The position numbers and the translations under genes are program-made. Shown in pieces: positions 9,728-19,997 of a stretch of DNA of 38,768 bases; the stretch's first letter is position 1; each line of letters opens with the position of its first letter. The notes under the pieces are model-generated. The model was not told where the DNA came from and made no database searches. It saw nothing but the letters and a program-made list of their open reading frames with translations. The DNA is taken from NCBI GenBank assembly GCA_021443665.1, contig JABUTN010000003.1, forward strand, positions 57,773 to 96,540, written 5' to 3'. This DNA is from Bacteroidales bacterium. GTDB lineage: Bacteria > Bacteroidota > Bacteroidia > Bacteroidales > UBA932.

Positions 9728-11520
9728 AAGCACTTGAAATACTGGCTCCGGCCAAAGACCTTTCCATCGGCATCGCTGCAATAGACTGCGGTGCCGATGC
9801 TGTTTATATGGCCGGCCCGGGCTTCGGGGCAAGAGTGGCGGCCGCCAATTCAATGGAAGATGTTGCCGAGATGGTGCGCTATGCCCATCGCTTCGGGGCA
9901 AGGGTGTATCTGACCCTCAACACCATCATCTATGAGGAGGAACTGCCCCGGGCCCGGCAGATTCTGTTTCAGGCAAGGGACGCCGGAGTGGACGCGGTGA
10001 TCGTGCAGGACCTCGGACTGTTGGAAGACTGGCCCGAAGGCCTTGAATTCCACGCCTCCACCCAATGCAATATACGCACTCCGGAGCAGGCCCGCTGGAT
10101 AGAATCGCTCGGAGCCACGCGCATAGTCCTGGCAAGAGAACTCTCCCTTGCACAGATCCGCGCCATAAGGGAGACTGTCAGCTGCGAGATCGAGTGCTTC
10201 ATCCACGGAGCCCTCTGCGTCTGCTACAGCGGCCAGTGCTATCTGAGCCAGCATCTTGCCGGCCGCAGCGCCAACAGGGGAGCCTGCATCCAGGCCTGCC
10301 GTTCCCTCTACGACCTGACGGACACGGAAGGAAGGCTTATAGCCGGACAAAAGCCCCTGCTCTCGCTAAAGGACTTGCGCTTGGGTGAAAGGATTGAAGA
10401 ACTGGCGGACGCCGGCGTGGTGTCCTTCAAAATCGAGGGCCGTCTCAAGAACATCTCCTATGTGAAGAATGTGGTGCGCTACTACCGCGCCGTTCTGGAT
10501 GAGATCATAAGTCGCAGAAGCGGGGAGTACCGCCACAGTTCGCTCGGGGAGATGGAGGGCGGCTTCACTCCGAAACTTGACGCCACCTTCTCCCGGGGAG
10601 ACACTGAGTTCTTCCTCGACGGCACAAGGGCCTCCTGGCTGAGCGGACAGGCAGCCAAATCCATGGGCGAATACATCGGCACGGTGCGCTCCGCCGGAAA
10701 GTCAAGTTCGGACAATATGGTCATCACCCTCAACAGCGGCATCCCCATCCGCAACGGGGATGGGCTGAGTTTCGTCTGCTCCCCAAGCAATATAATAGGT
10801 ATGAGGGCGGATGTGGTCAAGGGCGTGCTGATTACCCTCAAACACAACCCTGACGTAGTCCCCGGCACCCCCGTCTATCGCAACTACAACATCGAGTTCG
10901 AGCGGGAACTGGAGCGCAATATGCCCCGCCGTCTCATCCCCGTGGAGGTGAATGTGGAGGAAGGCGGCATCCGTTTCGGAAATCAGGTGTTCGTGCCCTG
11001 GAGCGGCGAGGACCCCATTGCAGAGAACCAGCAGAGGGCGAGGGAGATTTTCGCGGATGCCCTCGGCAGACGCACGGACAATTATTTCTGCAAGGTCGGA
11101 AGCATCACTGACGCTCCCCTGCCGCATCTGAGCGTCGGGGCGATCAACACCCTGCGCAGGGAAGCCGTGAGCCGGCTGAAAGTCCCGATGGAAGCCCCGC
11201 GCGATATGGTCAACGGAAGGAAGGAGGCACTGATTGCACCCAAACAGCAGACTCAGCTGAACATAGCCAACTCCCGCTCGGCGGCCCTATACAAAAGTCT
11301 TGGTATAGACACTCCCAAGGCCCTCGAACTGGACCCCTCCGCCAAAGTCGAGTTGGCCCGCTGCCGCTACTGCCTGCGCCACGAATTGGACCTCTGCCCC
11401 AAACAGGGCAAGGAAAAGCGTGCTGACGACCTACTTCTGCACAACGGAGGGCGCAGCCTCAGGCTTCACTTTGACTGCAAAAACTGCGAGATGGTCATCC
11501 TGACGCAGTCACCACTTTAA
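9718..11520 (+). CDS. Peptidase U32 family protein (RlhA/TrhP-like)
   Basis: 600 aa; LEILAPAKDLSIGIAAIDCGADAVYMAGPGFGAR, ECFIHGALCVCYSGQCYLSQHLAGRSANRGACIQACRSLYDL is the U32 signature; overlaps the TPR gene end by 10 nt. Confidence 0.94.
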   Translation: MQLKALEILAPAKDLSIGIAAIDCGADAVYMAGPGFGARVAAANSMEDVAEMVRYAHRFGARVYLTLNTIIYEEELPRARQILFQARDAGVDAVIVQDLGLLEDWPEGLEFHASTQCNIRTPEQARWIESLGATRIVLARELSLAQIRAIRETVSCEIECFIHGALCVCYSGQCYLSQHLAGRSANRGACIQACRSLYDLTDTEGRLIAGQKPLLSLKDLRLGERIEELADAGVVSFKIEGRLKNISYVKNVVRYYRAVLDEIISRRSGEYRHSSLGEMEGGFTPKLDATFSRGDTEFFLDGTRASWLSGQAAKSMGEYIGTVRSAGKSSSDNMVITLNSGIPIRNGDGLSFVCSPSNIIGMRADVVKGVLITLKHNPDVVPGTPVYRNYNIEFERELERNMPRRLIPVEVNVEEGGIRFGNQVFVPWSGEDPIAENQQRAREIFADALGRRTDNYFCKVGSITDAPLPHLSVGAINTLRREAVSRLKVPMEAPRDMVNGRKEALIAPKQQTQLNIANSRSAALYKSLGIDTPKALELDPSAKVELARCRYCLRHELDLCPKQGKEKRADDLLLHNGGRSLRLHFDCKNCEMVILTQSPL

Positions 11521-12411
11521 CATTATCGGCAGATGGTCGCTCACGCCTCCGTGGTAACGGGGGCCCATATTACTTCGGAAGGGGCGCTTTCCGGGAAACT
11601 TGGGATCATCCTCCAGCAGAAACGAGGGAGCGAAAATCTTCATCTGTGACACCCTATCGAGCGCCCCGCTGACGCGGAAATGGTCTATCAGCTCCCACTG
11701 ACCGCGGTAGCGCAGGGTGCCGAGCCCTTGGGCGGAAAGCGAATCCGCCTTGTTTGCCAGAGGAATCTCCCTCAGCACCTCTGAAGAGGGCACATCATTG
11801 AAATCCCCCATTACCAGAATGCGGGCATCCGCGGCCCTGAGGGAATCCACCACGGCGGACAGAGTCCGGGCCGCCGCCTGCCGGGAAGGTTCCGAGGCCT
11901 TCGCCCCGCCGAGTTTGGACGGAAAATGCACCACAAAAACGTGGAGGGTGTCCCTCCCGCTTTCCAGGCCCTTGACATAGAGAATATCCCTCGTACTGCG
12001 CGTGCTGTCAGGAAGAGCCACCCTTATGCTTCTCACTTTCAGGACATCGAAAAGTTCCTCCCTGTACAGAAGGGCGACATTTATGCCTCTTCTGTCAGGG
12101 CCCTCACGGAGAATAATCCCATAAGCGCATTTGGCAAGTGCGGTGTTATGTACAAGTTGGGAAAGCACAAGGTGGTTTTCCACCTCCGCCAGGCCCACAA
12201 GCAAGGGGAATTCGCCCCATACCTGTGAGGAGGCAATAAGGGTTTTGGCTATGGCATTGCGCTTTGAGAGGAACTTCTTCCAGGTCCAGTGATAAGAGCC
12301 TCGCGGGGTGAAGTCGTCATCCGCGGTCAGAGGGTTGTCGAAAGGGTCGAAACAATTCTCTACATTCCAGAACAAGGCCACCGTAAGCAATCCCAGCACC
12401 AATCTCCCCAC
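11509..12411 (-). CDS. Endonuclease/exonuclease/phosphatase (EEP) family protein
   Basis: 300 aa; FWNVENCFDPFDNP, LVGLAEVENHLVL, ILVMGDFNDVPSSEVL, HGGVSDHLPIMLKW match EEP motifs. Confidence 0.93.
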   Translation of the reverse strand: MGRLVLGLLTVALFWNVENCFDPFDNPLTADDDFTPRGSYHWTWKKFLSKRNAIAKTLIASSQVWGEFPLLVGLAEVENHLVLSQLVHNTALAKCAYGIILREGPDRRGINVALLYREELFDVLKVRSIRVALPDSTRSTRDILYVKGLESGRDTLHVFVVHFPSKLGGAKASEPSRQAAARTLSAVVDSLRAADARILVMGDFNDVPSSEVLREIPLANKADSLSAQGLGTLRYRGQWELIDHFRVSGALDRVSQMKIFAPSFLLEDDPKFPGKRPFRSNMGPRYHGGVSDHLPIMLKW

Positions 12412-12426
12412 AAGCGTTTCCTCCTT

Positions 12427-12924
12427 CTATTTTCTCTCGTAGGTGGCGAAATAATAGTGATATCCGGTTTCGGGATCCGTCTGCTCCGGGGAGCATTCAG
12501 TCATCTTCCACTCCGAGGGGTCTATCTCGGGGAAAAAGGTGTCCGCATCCTCGATGCGGGCCTTCACGTGCGTGATATAGAGCCTGTCGGCGATGGACAT
12601 ACAGCTTTTGTACATCATTCCCCCGCCCATTATGAAAACTTCCTCCTCTCCTCCCTCACGGGCGGCGGCAATGGCGGCGACAGGGGTGCCGACATATTCA
12701 ACCCCGTCCCGAAGCCCGCTGAACCTGCGTGTCACAACTATGTTGCGGCGCTTGGGAAGCGGACGGCTGCCTATGGACTCGAAAGTGTTGTAGCCCATTA
12801 TGACCGTATGCCCGCTCGTCACCCTCCGGAAGAACTTGAGGTCTTCGGAAATGTGCCACAACATCGCATTGTCCCTGCCTATGGCCATATTGTCGGCCAC
12901 GGCTGCTATCATCGCCGTCTTCAT
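12427..12924 (-). CDS. folA: Dihydrofolate reductase
   Basis: 165 aa; MIAAVADNMAIGRDNAMLWHISEDLKFFRRVTSGHTVIMGYNTFESIGSRPLPKRRNIVVTR, EEVFIMGGG are DHFR signatures. Confidence 0.97.
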   Translation of the reverse strand: MKTAMIAAVADNMAIGRDNAMLWHISEDLKFFRRVTSGHTVIMGYNTFESIGSRPLPKRRNIVVTRRFSGLRDGVEYVGTPVAAIAAAREGGEEEVFIMGGGMMYKSCMSIADRLYITHVKARIEDADTFFPEIDPSEWKMTECSPEQTDPETGYHYYFATYERK

Positions 12925-15404
12925 TGCCTGTCCTCCTTGCGCCCGCGCACCCTTGTCAGTATATACAGTCCTCCTATCCCCAAAAGCATCACCACGAGGA
13001 AAGCGGAACTTGCTGTCGAGATTATCCTTCCGGTGCGGAAGGAAGGCGGGTTGAAGCGCATCTCTATCTTATGGCTGCCGGCGGGCAGTTTCATCGCCCT
13101 CAGGACATAGTTCGCCCTGATGATACCGGCGCTCTGACCGTCTATGCTTGCCTGCCAGCCGTCCGGATAATAAATCTCACTGAAGACCGCAAGGGCATCT
13201 CCGCCGGCCGTATATTCGTACTCCAGGGCATTGGGGGCATATTTCACAAGTTTGATCTCCGCTTCGGGGCCAGCATTGCCGGCAGACACCTTTCCGAAGG
13301 TCTCCGTGTTGATGACCGCCTCCTTCAAGGGGTCAATCTGCTGGAGCAGGGCCATCTCCTGATCGGCGTCAGAGGCCTCCACCACCTTGTTTACGAACCA
13401 GGCGTTGCCGCCGGGCCCGGGAAAATGCAGGGGAGCGCTGCCACCGTCTATGATTACATATTTGGTGTTGAGCATAGCAAGCACAGGATATTTCTTGAGG
13501 GCCTTCTCTATGTCGGAGAAGGTTTCCGCAGTGGAAATGGCAGAGTTTATGTCTCCCGTCATACGGTTCATTTCCGGACTGATGCAATGCTCTATCAGGT
13601 CCTGGTATCTCTGGAGTTTGGCGGGGCTGTAACCGCCGATGGTCTTGTGATGATAGGAGGTGATGGCGTCATTGAAGGTATTCACGCTCAAATCCAGAAC
13701 TCTGAAGTCCGGGTCTGTATCCTCGTGAATGACCCTGTCCACCAGACGCGCATCAAACTGGCGCTCGGCATTCTGTTTTGTATAGAAATGGCTTTCGTTC
13801 AGATAGCGGCGGTCCACCATCCACAAATCAGCCATTATCAGCACTCCTAAAGAGAGCCAGCATATCCACTGTTTGCGGATTTTTCCCGCAAGAGTCAGCC
13901 AGAGCACTCCCACACCGCAGGCCATAAAGCCCAGGGAGCGGAGGGCATCCATACGCAGCAAGGTCCTGCGGTCCGCCCTGATGGCCTCCGTCAAATCGCT
14001 GTTGTTGCCGAAAACCTGACTGTCCGCGGAAGAGATGAAACTTCCAGCCAGGGAAGGAATGAGGGCGAAAATCGCTGTAAGGCCTCCCACCACGCCGAAG
14101 GATATCAGCAGGCTCCTGATGGCCTTCTTCCTGTCGAAATCCTCACGCAGCACTTCCTGCACGCCAAGTATGCCGGCCAGGGGTATCACCAGCTGCAGGA
14201 GCACCAGAATCATCGACACTGTGCGGAACTTGTTGTACATCGGCACATAGCGGAAGAACAGCTCCGAGAACCACATCGCGTGCGAGCCCCAGCCCAGCAG
14301 AAGGGCAAGGACGGCCACCACCGCGAGCCACCACCTGTAGCACTTTTTGATGACGCACATTCCGAACACGAAGAGCAGCACCGAAAGGGCTCCCATATAC
14401 ATAGGGCCGGCGGTGAAGGGCTGGGGCCCCCAATAGAGGGGCATCTGCTTGATCAGGCTCGAGGCCCCCTGATAGGGGCGCAGGGCCTTGTAGGTTTCAG
14501 ACGAGGTACTCAGGGCACCTGAAGAGGCACCGCCGTTGAAGTTGGGAATCCATAGGTTCGGGGTCTCCCCTATGCCGTAACTCCAGGCCGTGGCATAGTC
14601 GAGGTCAAGGCCTCCAGTGGCATTGTCCCCGTCCTGACTCAACTCGGAGCCTCCGCGCATAGTGTGGGCGGCATATTCGTAGGTGGGCAGCAGCTTGTTC
14701 GCGTTGGTCGCAATGCCGCAAAGTCCGAAGAACAGCAGGGCAAAAGATATGGCGAGGAATTTTTTGAAACGCCCCGTTCGTATGTCGTGAACGCACTGGC
14801 AGACGGCATACACCAGAACCATTATCGCCAGATAATAGCTGATCTGGGGATGGTTGGCCTTTATCTGGAAACTCAGTGTCAGCCCGAAGAACGCCGCGCC
14901 CAGCAGGGGGTTGCGCCTGTAGGCATAGATAAGGCTGGCAAGCACCCAGGGCATAAAGGCAATTGCCACCATCTTGGTGTTGTGCCCCACTTGTAGAATC
15001 TGCATATTGTAGGAACAGAAACTGACCGCAATCGCTCCCACCGCCGACAGCCAGGGATTCACCCCGAAGGCCAGGAACATCAGCCAGGCGCCTATCAGGG
15101 AAATGATGAGGTAACTCGGCGGGCGGACTCCCCAAAAAAGGGCGTTGTAAATCCACTCCGTCCAGTCGCCTTTGTATTTCACGGAAATCTGGGTGGCGGG
15201 CATGCCTCCGAACATTGAGTTGGTCCACAGGGTGGGGTCGTCCGGGTGCGCCTCGTTATGCTCCAGGATTTCGTGCGCCATTCCCTGCCAGGAGATGATG
15301 TCACTCTGCCTGACTATCTTTCCGCCCATAACCCAGGGGGTGAAGAGATAGGCCACAGCCACAAACAGGGCTATGATTCCGATATATGTCAGTATTCTTT
15401 TCAT
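12921..15404 (-). CDS. YfhO-like multi-pass membrane protein
   Basis: 827 aa, many TM helices; W.NSMFGGMPATQIS, YAGGDALAVFSEIYYPDGWQASIDGQSAGIIRANYVLRAMKLPAGSHKIEMRFNP is the typical YfhO C-terminus. Confidence 0.88.
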   Translation of the reverse strand: MKRILTYIGIIALFVAVAYLFTPWVMGGKIVRQSDIISWQGMAHEILEHNEAHPDDPTLWTNSMFGGMPATQISVKYKGDWTEWIYNALFWGVRPPSYLIISLIGAWLMFLAFGVNPWLSAVGAIAVSFCSYNMQILQVGHNTKMVAIAFMPWVLASLIYAYRRNPLLGAAFFGLTLSFQIKANHPQISYYLAIMVLVYAVCQCVHDIRTGRFKKFLAISFALLFFGLCGIATNANKLLPTYEYAAHTMRGGSELSQDGDNATGGLDLDYATAWSYGIGETPNLWIPNFNGGASSGALSTSSETYKALRPYQGASSLIKQMPLYWGPQPFTAGPMYMGALSVLLFVFGMCVIKKCYRWWLAVVAVLALLLGWGSHAMWFSELFFRYVPMYNKFRTVSMILVLLQLVIPLAGILGVQEVLREDFDRKKAIRSLLISFGVVGGLTAIFALIPSLAGSFISSADSQVFGNNSDLTEAIRADRRTLLRMDALRSLGFMACGVGVLWLTLAGKIRKQWICWLSLGVLIMADLWMVDRRYLNESHFYTKQNAERQFDARLVDRVIHEDTDPDFRVLDLSVNTFNDAITSYHHKTIGGYSPAKLQRYQDLIEHCISPEMNRMTGDINSAISTAETFSDIEKALKKYPVLAMLNTKYVIIDGGSAPLHFPGPGGNAWFVNKVVEASDADQEMALLQQIDPLKEAVINTETFGKVSAGNAGPEAEIKLVKYAPNALEYEYTAGGDALAVFSEIYYPDGWQASIDGQSAGIIRANYVLRAMKLPAGSHKIEMRFNPPSFRTGRIISTASSAFLVVMLLGIGGLYILTRVRGRKEDRQ

Positions 15405-17440
15405 TCTTTCTGTATGCTGTTGTTAGCGGGCGCTGCCGCCTGAGTGCAGGAAACGACGGCCGTAACCGTCTCGGCGGAGCTTGATGAAACCACCTTCACA
15501 AGCGCCGTACGCCTCTGGCCGGTGTTGTTCATATATTTCGGCCTCACCGTGAAGGACTGGTTGTCGGCTGCAATCTTCAGTTCCCAGGTATCCTGCACGG
15601 ACTCCTCGATGCTTGCCTGCCAATCGTAGTTTGAAGACACATTGACCGTCACGGTGGAGAGGTCATCCGATCTCCAGCTCAGGGAGGAGGCGCTTAGGGA
15701 GAGATCCACCGGAGCAATGGCGTGCCGGCAGAGCAGTGTTGCCTCCTCGCCCTCAGAGGTCACGCTTATCACAGCGGATACCGGACTCTTGTCCCTGTTG
15801 AAGGACTTGGGGGCCACTATAAAGGATTTGCCGTCAGAGGCTACCCTCAGACTCCATTTTTCCGCATCCTGCTCACTAAGGCTTGCCTTCCAGGAATAGT
15901 TGGCCATAACGCTCACCACAATGGCCGTGGTGTCATTATAGGCCCAGGCCAGGGCATTCGTGCTGAGACTCAGGATAGGCGCCGGTTTGTATTCCTGCGT
16001 GCAGCTGAGCACCCTGGACAGACCCGCCGCGCTGACATTTATTATGGCAATCCGGGGCTGCGTGCTTTCATTCTCCCCTACTGGAGCAACGGTAAGGGAC
16101 TTGCCGTCAGCCGCGGGGGTGATTTTCCATTTGCTTTGGTCGCCCTGGAGAAGGGAGGCCGTCCAATCCCTGTTGGCGTTTACGGTCACCACCTTGGAGG
16201 TAGTGTCGCTGCGGCTCCAAGACAAAGATGAGGGGTTGATTTCAAGATACGGCTCCGTGGAGGTCTGGGTACAGGAGAGTTCCCTTGTGATACCGGCCGA
16301 GGCCACGGTCACTATGGTTTTTATGCTGTTTATGCCGGTATTTTCCGCAGCCGGAGCAATCGTGAAGGATTTTCCGTCGCTGCCTGTCACAAGGCTCCAT
16401 TTGTCCTTGTCTGCATCGGGGATGGTGGCAGTCCAGTCATAATTCGAAGTTACGGCCACAGTCCTGGCATCCGTCTCACTGCTTTTCCACAACAGCGAGC
16501 CGGGATTCAGTTCAAGCACGGCCGGAGCCGCCGCCTGAAGGCAGGTCACCGTCCATACAAGGCTGCTCGTCTGGCTTTCGGTACTGATTGTCACCGTTGT
16601 ATATACAGCCTCCCTCGAGGCATTCTCTGACTTGGGGGCAACGGTAAAGGACTTGCTATCCTCCGCAACAGTCAGCATCCATTTGTCCTTGGCATTGTCG
16701 GGAAGGCTTGCCTTCCAGGCATAAACCGAATTGACCGTGACTGTCCTGGCATCTGTCTCGTAGCCCTGCCAGGAGAGGGAAAGCGGACTGATTTCCATAT
16801 CGGCGGCCACGGCCGCCTGCTCGCAGCTGAGTTTCTTTTCAAGCCCCTCGGAGTTTACTGTGACTGTGGCGCTGATTCTCGAGGTGCTTTCATTTACTGC
16901 CTTGGGGGCAACGGAGAAGGACTTCCCGTCTGCAAGCAGCACCAGATTCCATTTATCCTTTGAGGCATCGTCGAGGCTCGCCGTCCAGTTGTAATTGGAG
17001 GACACCGTCACCGTCTTCGCCTCTTTGGAATCGGCCATCCAGAACAGGCTTTCCGTGCTGATATCCAGGAAGGACGACGGCTTGCCGGTCTGGGTGCAGA
17101 GCACGGTCTTGGTCATACGGGCGGAAGTCACTGTCAACTTTGTCGTCAGGTTGCTCGGGAGCGTATATTCCGCCGCGGGAGCCACGGTGAAGGACTTGCC
17201 GTCCTCAGCCAACTCTATATTCCACTTGTCCGCGTATGCCGCATCCACGGACACCTTCCACTTGTAGTTGGCAGTGACCGTCACGGTCTTGGCGTCTGTC
17301 TCGTTGTATTTCCAGCTGAGCGCGACAGGACTCAGTTCAAAGATGGGATCCGGGTCCTTCACGCAAGTGGAAAAGGCTATGACCGCCAGTATAATCGTAC
17401 AATATCTGATAAATCCGGTTTTCATATAGTCCTCTTTCAT
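15401..17440 (-). CDS. Lipoprotein with seven tandem BACON-like domains
   Basis: ORF opens at 17467, but ATG at 17440 (MKEDYMKTG...) gives an ATGA overlap with the upstream gene; ATG 17425 (MKTGFIRYC) is also possible. Lipobox IAFSTCVKDPDP; seven repeats of LSWxxxETDAKTVTVxxNYxWxASL...DGKSFTVAP...CTQ. Confidence 0.88.
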   Translation of the reverse strand: MKEDYMKTGFIRYCTIILAVIAFSTCVKDPDPIFELSPVALSWKYNETDAKTVTVTANYKWKVSVDAAYADKWNIELAEDGKSFTVAPAAEYTLPSNLTTKLTVTSARMTKTVLCTQTGKPSSFLDISTESLFWMADSKEAKTVTVSSNYNWTASLDDASKDKWNLVLLADGKSFSVAPKAVNESTSRISATVTVNSEGLEKKLSCEQAAVAADMEISPLSLSWQGYETDARTVTVNSVYAWKASLPDNAKDKWMLTVAEDSKSFTVAPKSENASREAVYTTVTISTESQTSSLVWTVTCLQAAAPAVLELNPGSLLWKSSETDARTVAVTSNYDWTATIPDADKDKWSLVTGSDGKSFTIAPAAENTGINSIKTIVTVASAGITRELSCTQTSTEPYLEINPSSLSWSRSDTTSKVVTVNANRDWTASLLQGDQSKWKITPAADGKSLTVAPVGENESTQPRIAIINVSAAGLSRVLSCTQEYKPAPILSLSTNALAWAYNDTTAIVVSVMANYSWKASLSEQDAEKWSLRVASDGKSFIVAPKSFNRDKSPVSAVISVTSEGEEATLLCRHAIAPVDLSLSASSLSWRSDDLSTVTVNVSSNYDWQASIEESVQDTWELKIAADNQSFTVRPKYMNNTGQRRTALVKVVSSSSAETVTAVVSCTQAAAPANNSIQKE

Positions 17441-19974
17441 TCTGGTATTAATCCTTGTTGGGTACAAAGAACCGTCAGTGACAGGCCTCCCTCATTTGTG
17501 ATGGTGACATAAGTGGTATGACTATTAGGAAGGCCAACCATTGTGGGCCCAACAGTAAAGAATGTGCTTCCGTAACTATACTGCAACCTCCAATACGTTG
17601 CATTACTGTCAAGAAGAATATTCCAGAGATAGTTGGAGTCAACCATTACCTCCCTATCACTCATATCCCAAGCAGACCAAACAAGTTCTTCGGGGTTTAC
17701 CTTAAGGTAGGGTTCAACCGCGGCCTGAGTGCAGGAAACTGTCTTGGTAACAGTCCTATCAGGCCCCGACACAGTGACCGTCACCATAGTGGATTTGGCT
17801 GTAGTACTTGTGTTGATGTTCTTGGGAGCTACGGTAAAGGATTTGAGGTCGGAGGCTAAGATCAGAGCCCAGTTGTCCGTGTCGGCAAGGCTTGCCTGCC
17901 AGGGATAGTTGGCATCCACCGTCACAGTCTTTGCGTTCGTCTCCTTATCTTGCCAATCAAGTTGTTCAGGGTTGAGCCTGAGATAGGATCCGACTTCATC
18001 CTGGGTGCAGGAAACGGTCACCGTGATGGTCTTGGCCGGGCTTTCCACTATGACTGTCACCACTGTGGATTTGACCGTGGGATCGAGATTTTCGCTCCTG
18101 GGGGCGACAGTGAAGGATTTGCCGTCCGCCGCCTTGACAAGGCTCCACTTGTCCGCATCGCCTGAGGGAAGTTTCACGCTCCACTCATAATTGGCGTTCA
18201 CGCTCACACTCTTGGCCGCCGTTTCTTCAAAGTCCCAGGAGAGCCACAGGGGACTCACCTCAAGATATGCCTGGACAGCACCCTGGGTGCAGACCACTTT
18301 CTTTTCAACGCCTTCCGAGCAGACCGTGACGATGGTCCGGACTGGTGTAAAGGCGCTGTTTTCGGTTTTGGGAGCGACAACGAAGTATTTGGAGTCTGAA
18401 GAGATGACTATCTCCCATTTGTCCTTATCACTGTCGGGAAGGGAAGCCGTCCACTCATAGTTGGAGGTGACCGCTACCATCTTGGGCGCTTTTGAGGAAC
18501 ATTCCCAGAAGAGGTCGCTCTCGGAGATTTCAAAAAACAGCTCAGGCTTGTAGTCCTGGGTGCAGACTATCGTCTTGCTCAGACCTGAAGAAGTGACCGT
18601 TGCCGTGGTGACGCGGACCTCGGGGCTTTCGTTCTCGGATTTGGGGGCAATGGTGAAATACTTGCCGTCGGGCCCGAGGGTGATGCTCCACAAAGCCTCA
18701 TCGGCCTTGGGCAGAGACACCTGCCAGTCATAGTTGGCAAGCACCTCCACAGTCCTGGCGTCTGTCTCGCTGCGCTTCCAGGAAAGATTTTCCGCCTTGA
18801 TGTCAAGATAGGGCTCCTTCGAGGTCTGGACGCATTCCACATCCTTGCTCATACCTTCCGATTCCACCCTTACCTTGGCCGTAAGTTTTGTGGTGCCGGT
18901 ATTGGCTATTTTAGGGGCTATGGTGAAACATCCGTTCGCCTTGTCTATATTCAGGGCCCAAAGCCACTTTTCGCCTTCCACTATGTCGGCGGTCCAGTCA
19001 TAATTGGCCGACACCGTCACCTTCCTTGCATCAGTCTCCGTGTCTTTCCACGAAATGGAGGTCGGGGTGACATTGAGACAGGCGGAGCCGGCGGCCTGAG
19101 TGCAGGCCACCTTCCAGGTGAGGGTCTTATCCAGACTCGAGGTGCTTACGATGACATTGGTGGAAACAGACTCCGTGCCCGCATTCACCGTCTTGGGGAC
19201 AATGCTGAAGGATTTGCCGTCTGCGGCGGTTTCAAGCTTCCACTTGTTGAGGTCGGCATCGGCGATGGAAGCCTTCCACTCATAGCTCGAAGATACGGTG
19301 ACTGTCTTTGCGAGAGTGTCGCCCGAAGTCCAGAAAAGGGAAGAGGGACTCAGGGAAAGAGTGGCCGGGGCCGCCTCCTGGACTATCTTAACCTTTTGTG
19401 TTTTCGTGTCGGAAGTGATTGTGACGGTGGTGGCGAGCCTGTATTTTGTCTTATTCTCTGCCTTGGGCGAGACGGTAACCTTGTCCGTGTCCGGCACAAA
19501 ATTCCAACTCTCCTTGTCCGCCTCCGGGATGGTGGCGGTCCAGTCATAGTTGGATGTCACTTTGATTGCCCTGGCATCCGTCTCGTTGTACTGCCAGGTA
19601 TATTCGAGCGGAGTCACGCCAAAATAGGATTCTGGCTTGAGGTCCTGTTTGCAGACAATGGTTTTCGAAAGGTTCCGGGAGCTCACCGTCACCGTCGCAT
19701 AGAGGTCGCTCGGATTGGTGTTGGGAGCCACAGGCGCAATGGAGAAGTGGTCCTTGTCCACCACCAGTTTCCATTTTTCCATCTGTTCGGCCGAGGCAAG
19801 CGCCGCCTTCCAGCTGTAATTTGCAGTCACAGTCACGCTCTGGGCAACAGTGTCGCTGTATTTCCACGACAGGGTCTGTGTCGATATCTCCAGAGTGGGG
19901 TCCGGATCCTTCTGGCAGGAAAAGAAGGCTATCCCAAGCAGGAGCAGGCACAGGATATATTTTAACTTACTCAT
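17437..19974 (-). CDS. Lipoprotein with nine tandem BACON-like domains
   Basis: 845 aa; MSKLKYILCLLLLGIAFFSCQKDPDP lipobox; nine counted L(S/F)W...TV(T/S)V..NYxW units each ending near CTQ. Confidence 0.9.
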   Translation of the reverse strand: MSKLKYILCLLLLGIAFFSCQKDPDPTLEISTQTLSWKYSDTVAQSVTVTANYSWKAALASAEQMEKWKLVVDKDHFSIAPVAPNTNPSDLYATVTVSSRNLSKTIVCKQDLKPESYFGVTPLEYTWQYNETDARAIKVTSNYDWTATIPEADKESWNFVPDTDKVTVSPKAENKTKYRLATTVTITSDTKTQKVKIVQEAAPATLSLSPSSLFWTSGDTLAKTVTVSSSYEWKASIADADLNKWKLETAADGKSFSIVPKTVNAGTESVSTNVIVSTSSLDKTLTWKVACTQAAGSACLNVTPTSISWKDTETDARKVTVSANYDWTADIVEGEKWLWALNIDKANGCFTIAPKIANTGTTKLTAKVRVESEGMSKDVECVQTSKEPYLDIKAENLSWKRSETDARTVEVLANYDWQVSLPKADEALWSITLGPDGKYFTIAPKSENESPEVRVTTATVTSSGLSKTIVCTQDYKPELFFEISESDLFWECSSKAPKMVAVTSNYEWTASLPDSDKDKWEIVISSDSKYFVVAPKTENSAFTPVRTIVTVCSEGVEKKVVCTQGAVQAYLEVSPLWLSWDFEETAAKSVSVNANYEWSVKLPSGDADKWSLVKAADGKSFTVAPRSENLDPTVKSTVVTVIVESPAKTITVTVSCTQDEVGSYLRLNPEQLDWQDKETNAKTVTVDANYPWQASLADTDNWALILASDLKSFTVAPKNINTSTTAKSTMVTVTVSGPDRTVTKTVSCTQAAVEPYLKVNPEELVWSAWDMSDREVMVDSNYLWNILLDSNATYWRLQYSYGSTFFTVGPTMVGLPNSHTTYVTITNEGGLSLTVLCTQQGLIPE

Positions 19975-19997
19975 TTCCTCGATATTCTTGAAACAAG

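Noticed and set aside
12289-13850. 273-aa and 308-aa plus-strand ORFs
   Set aside because: Antisense to EEP, folA and YfhO genes, all of which have clear family signatures.
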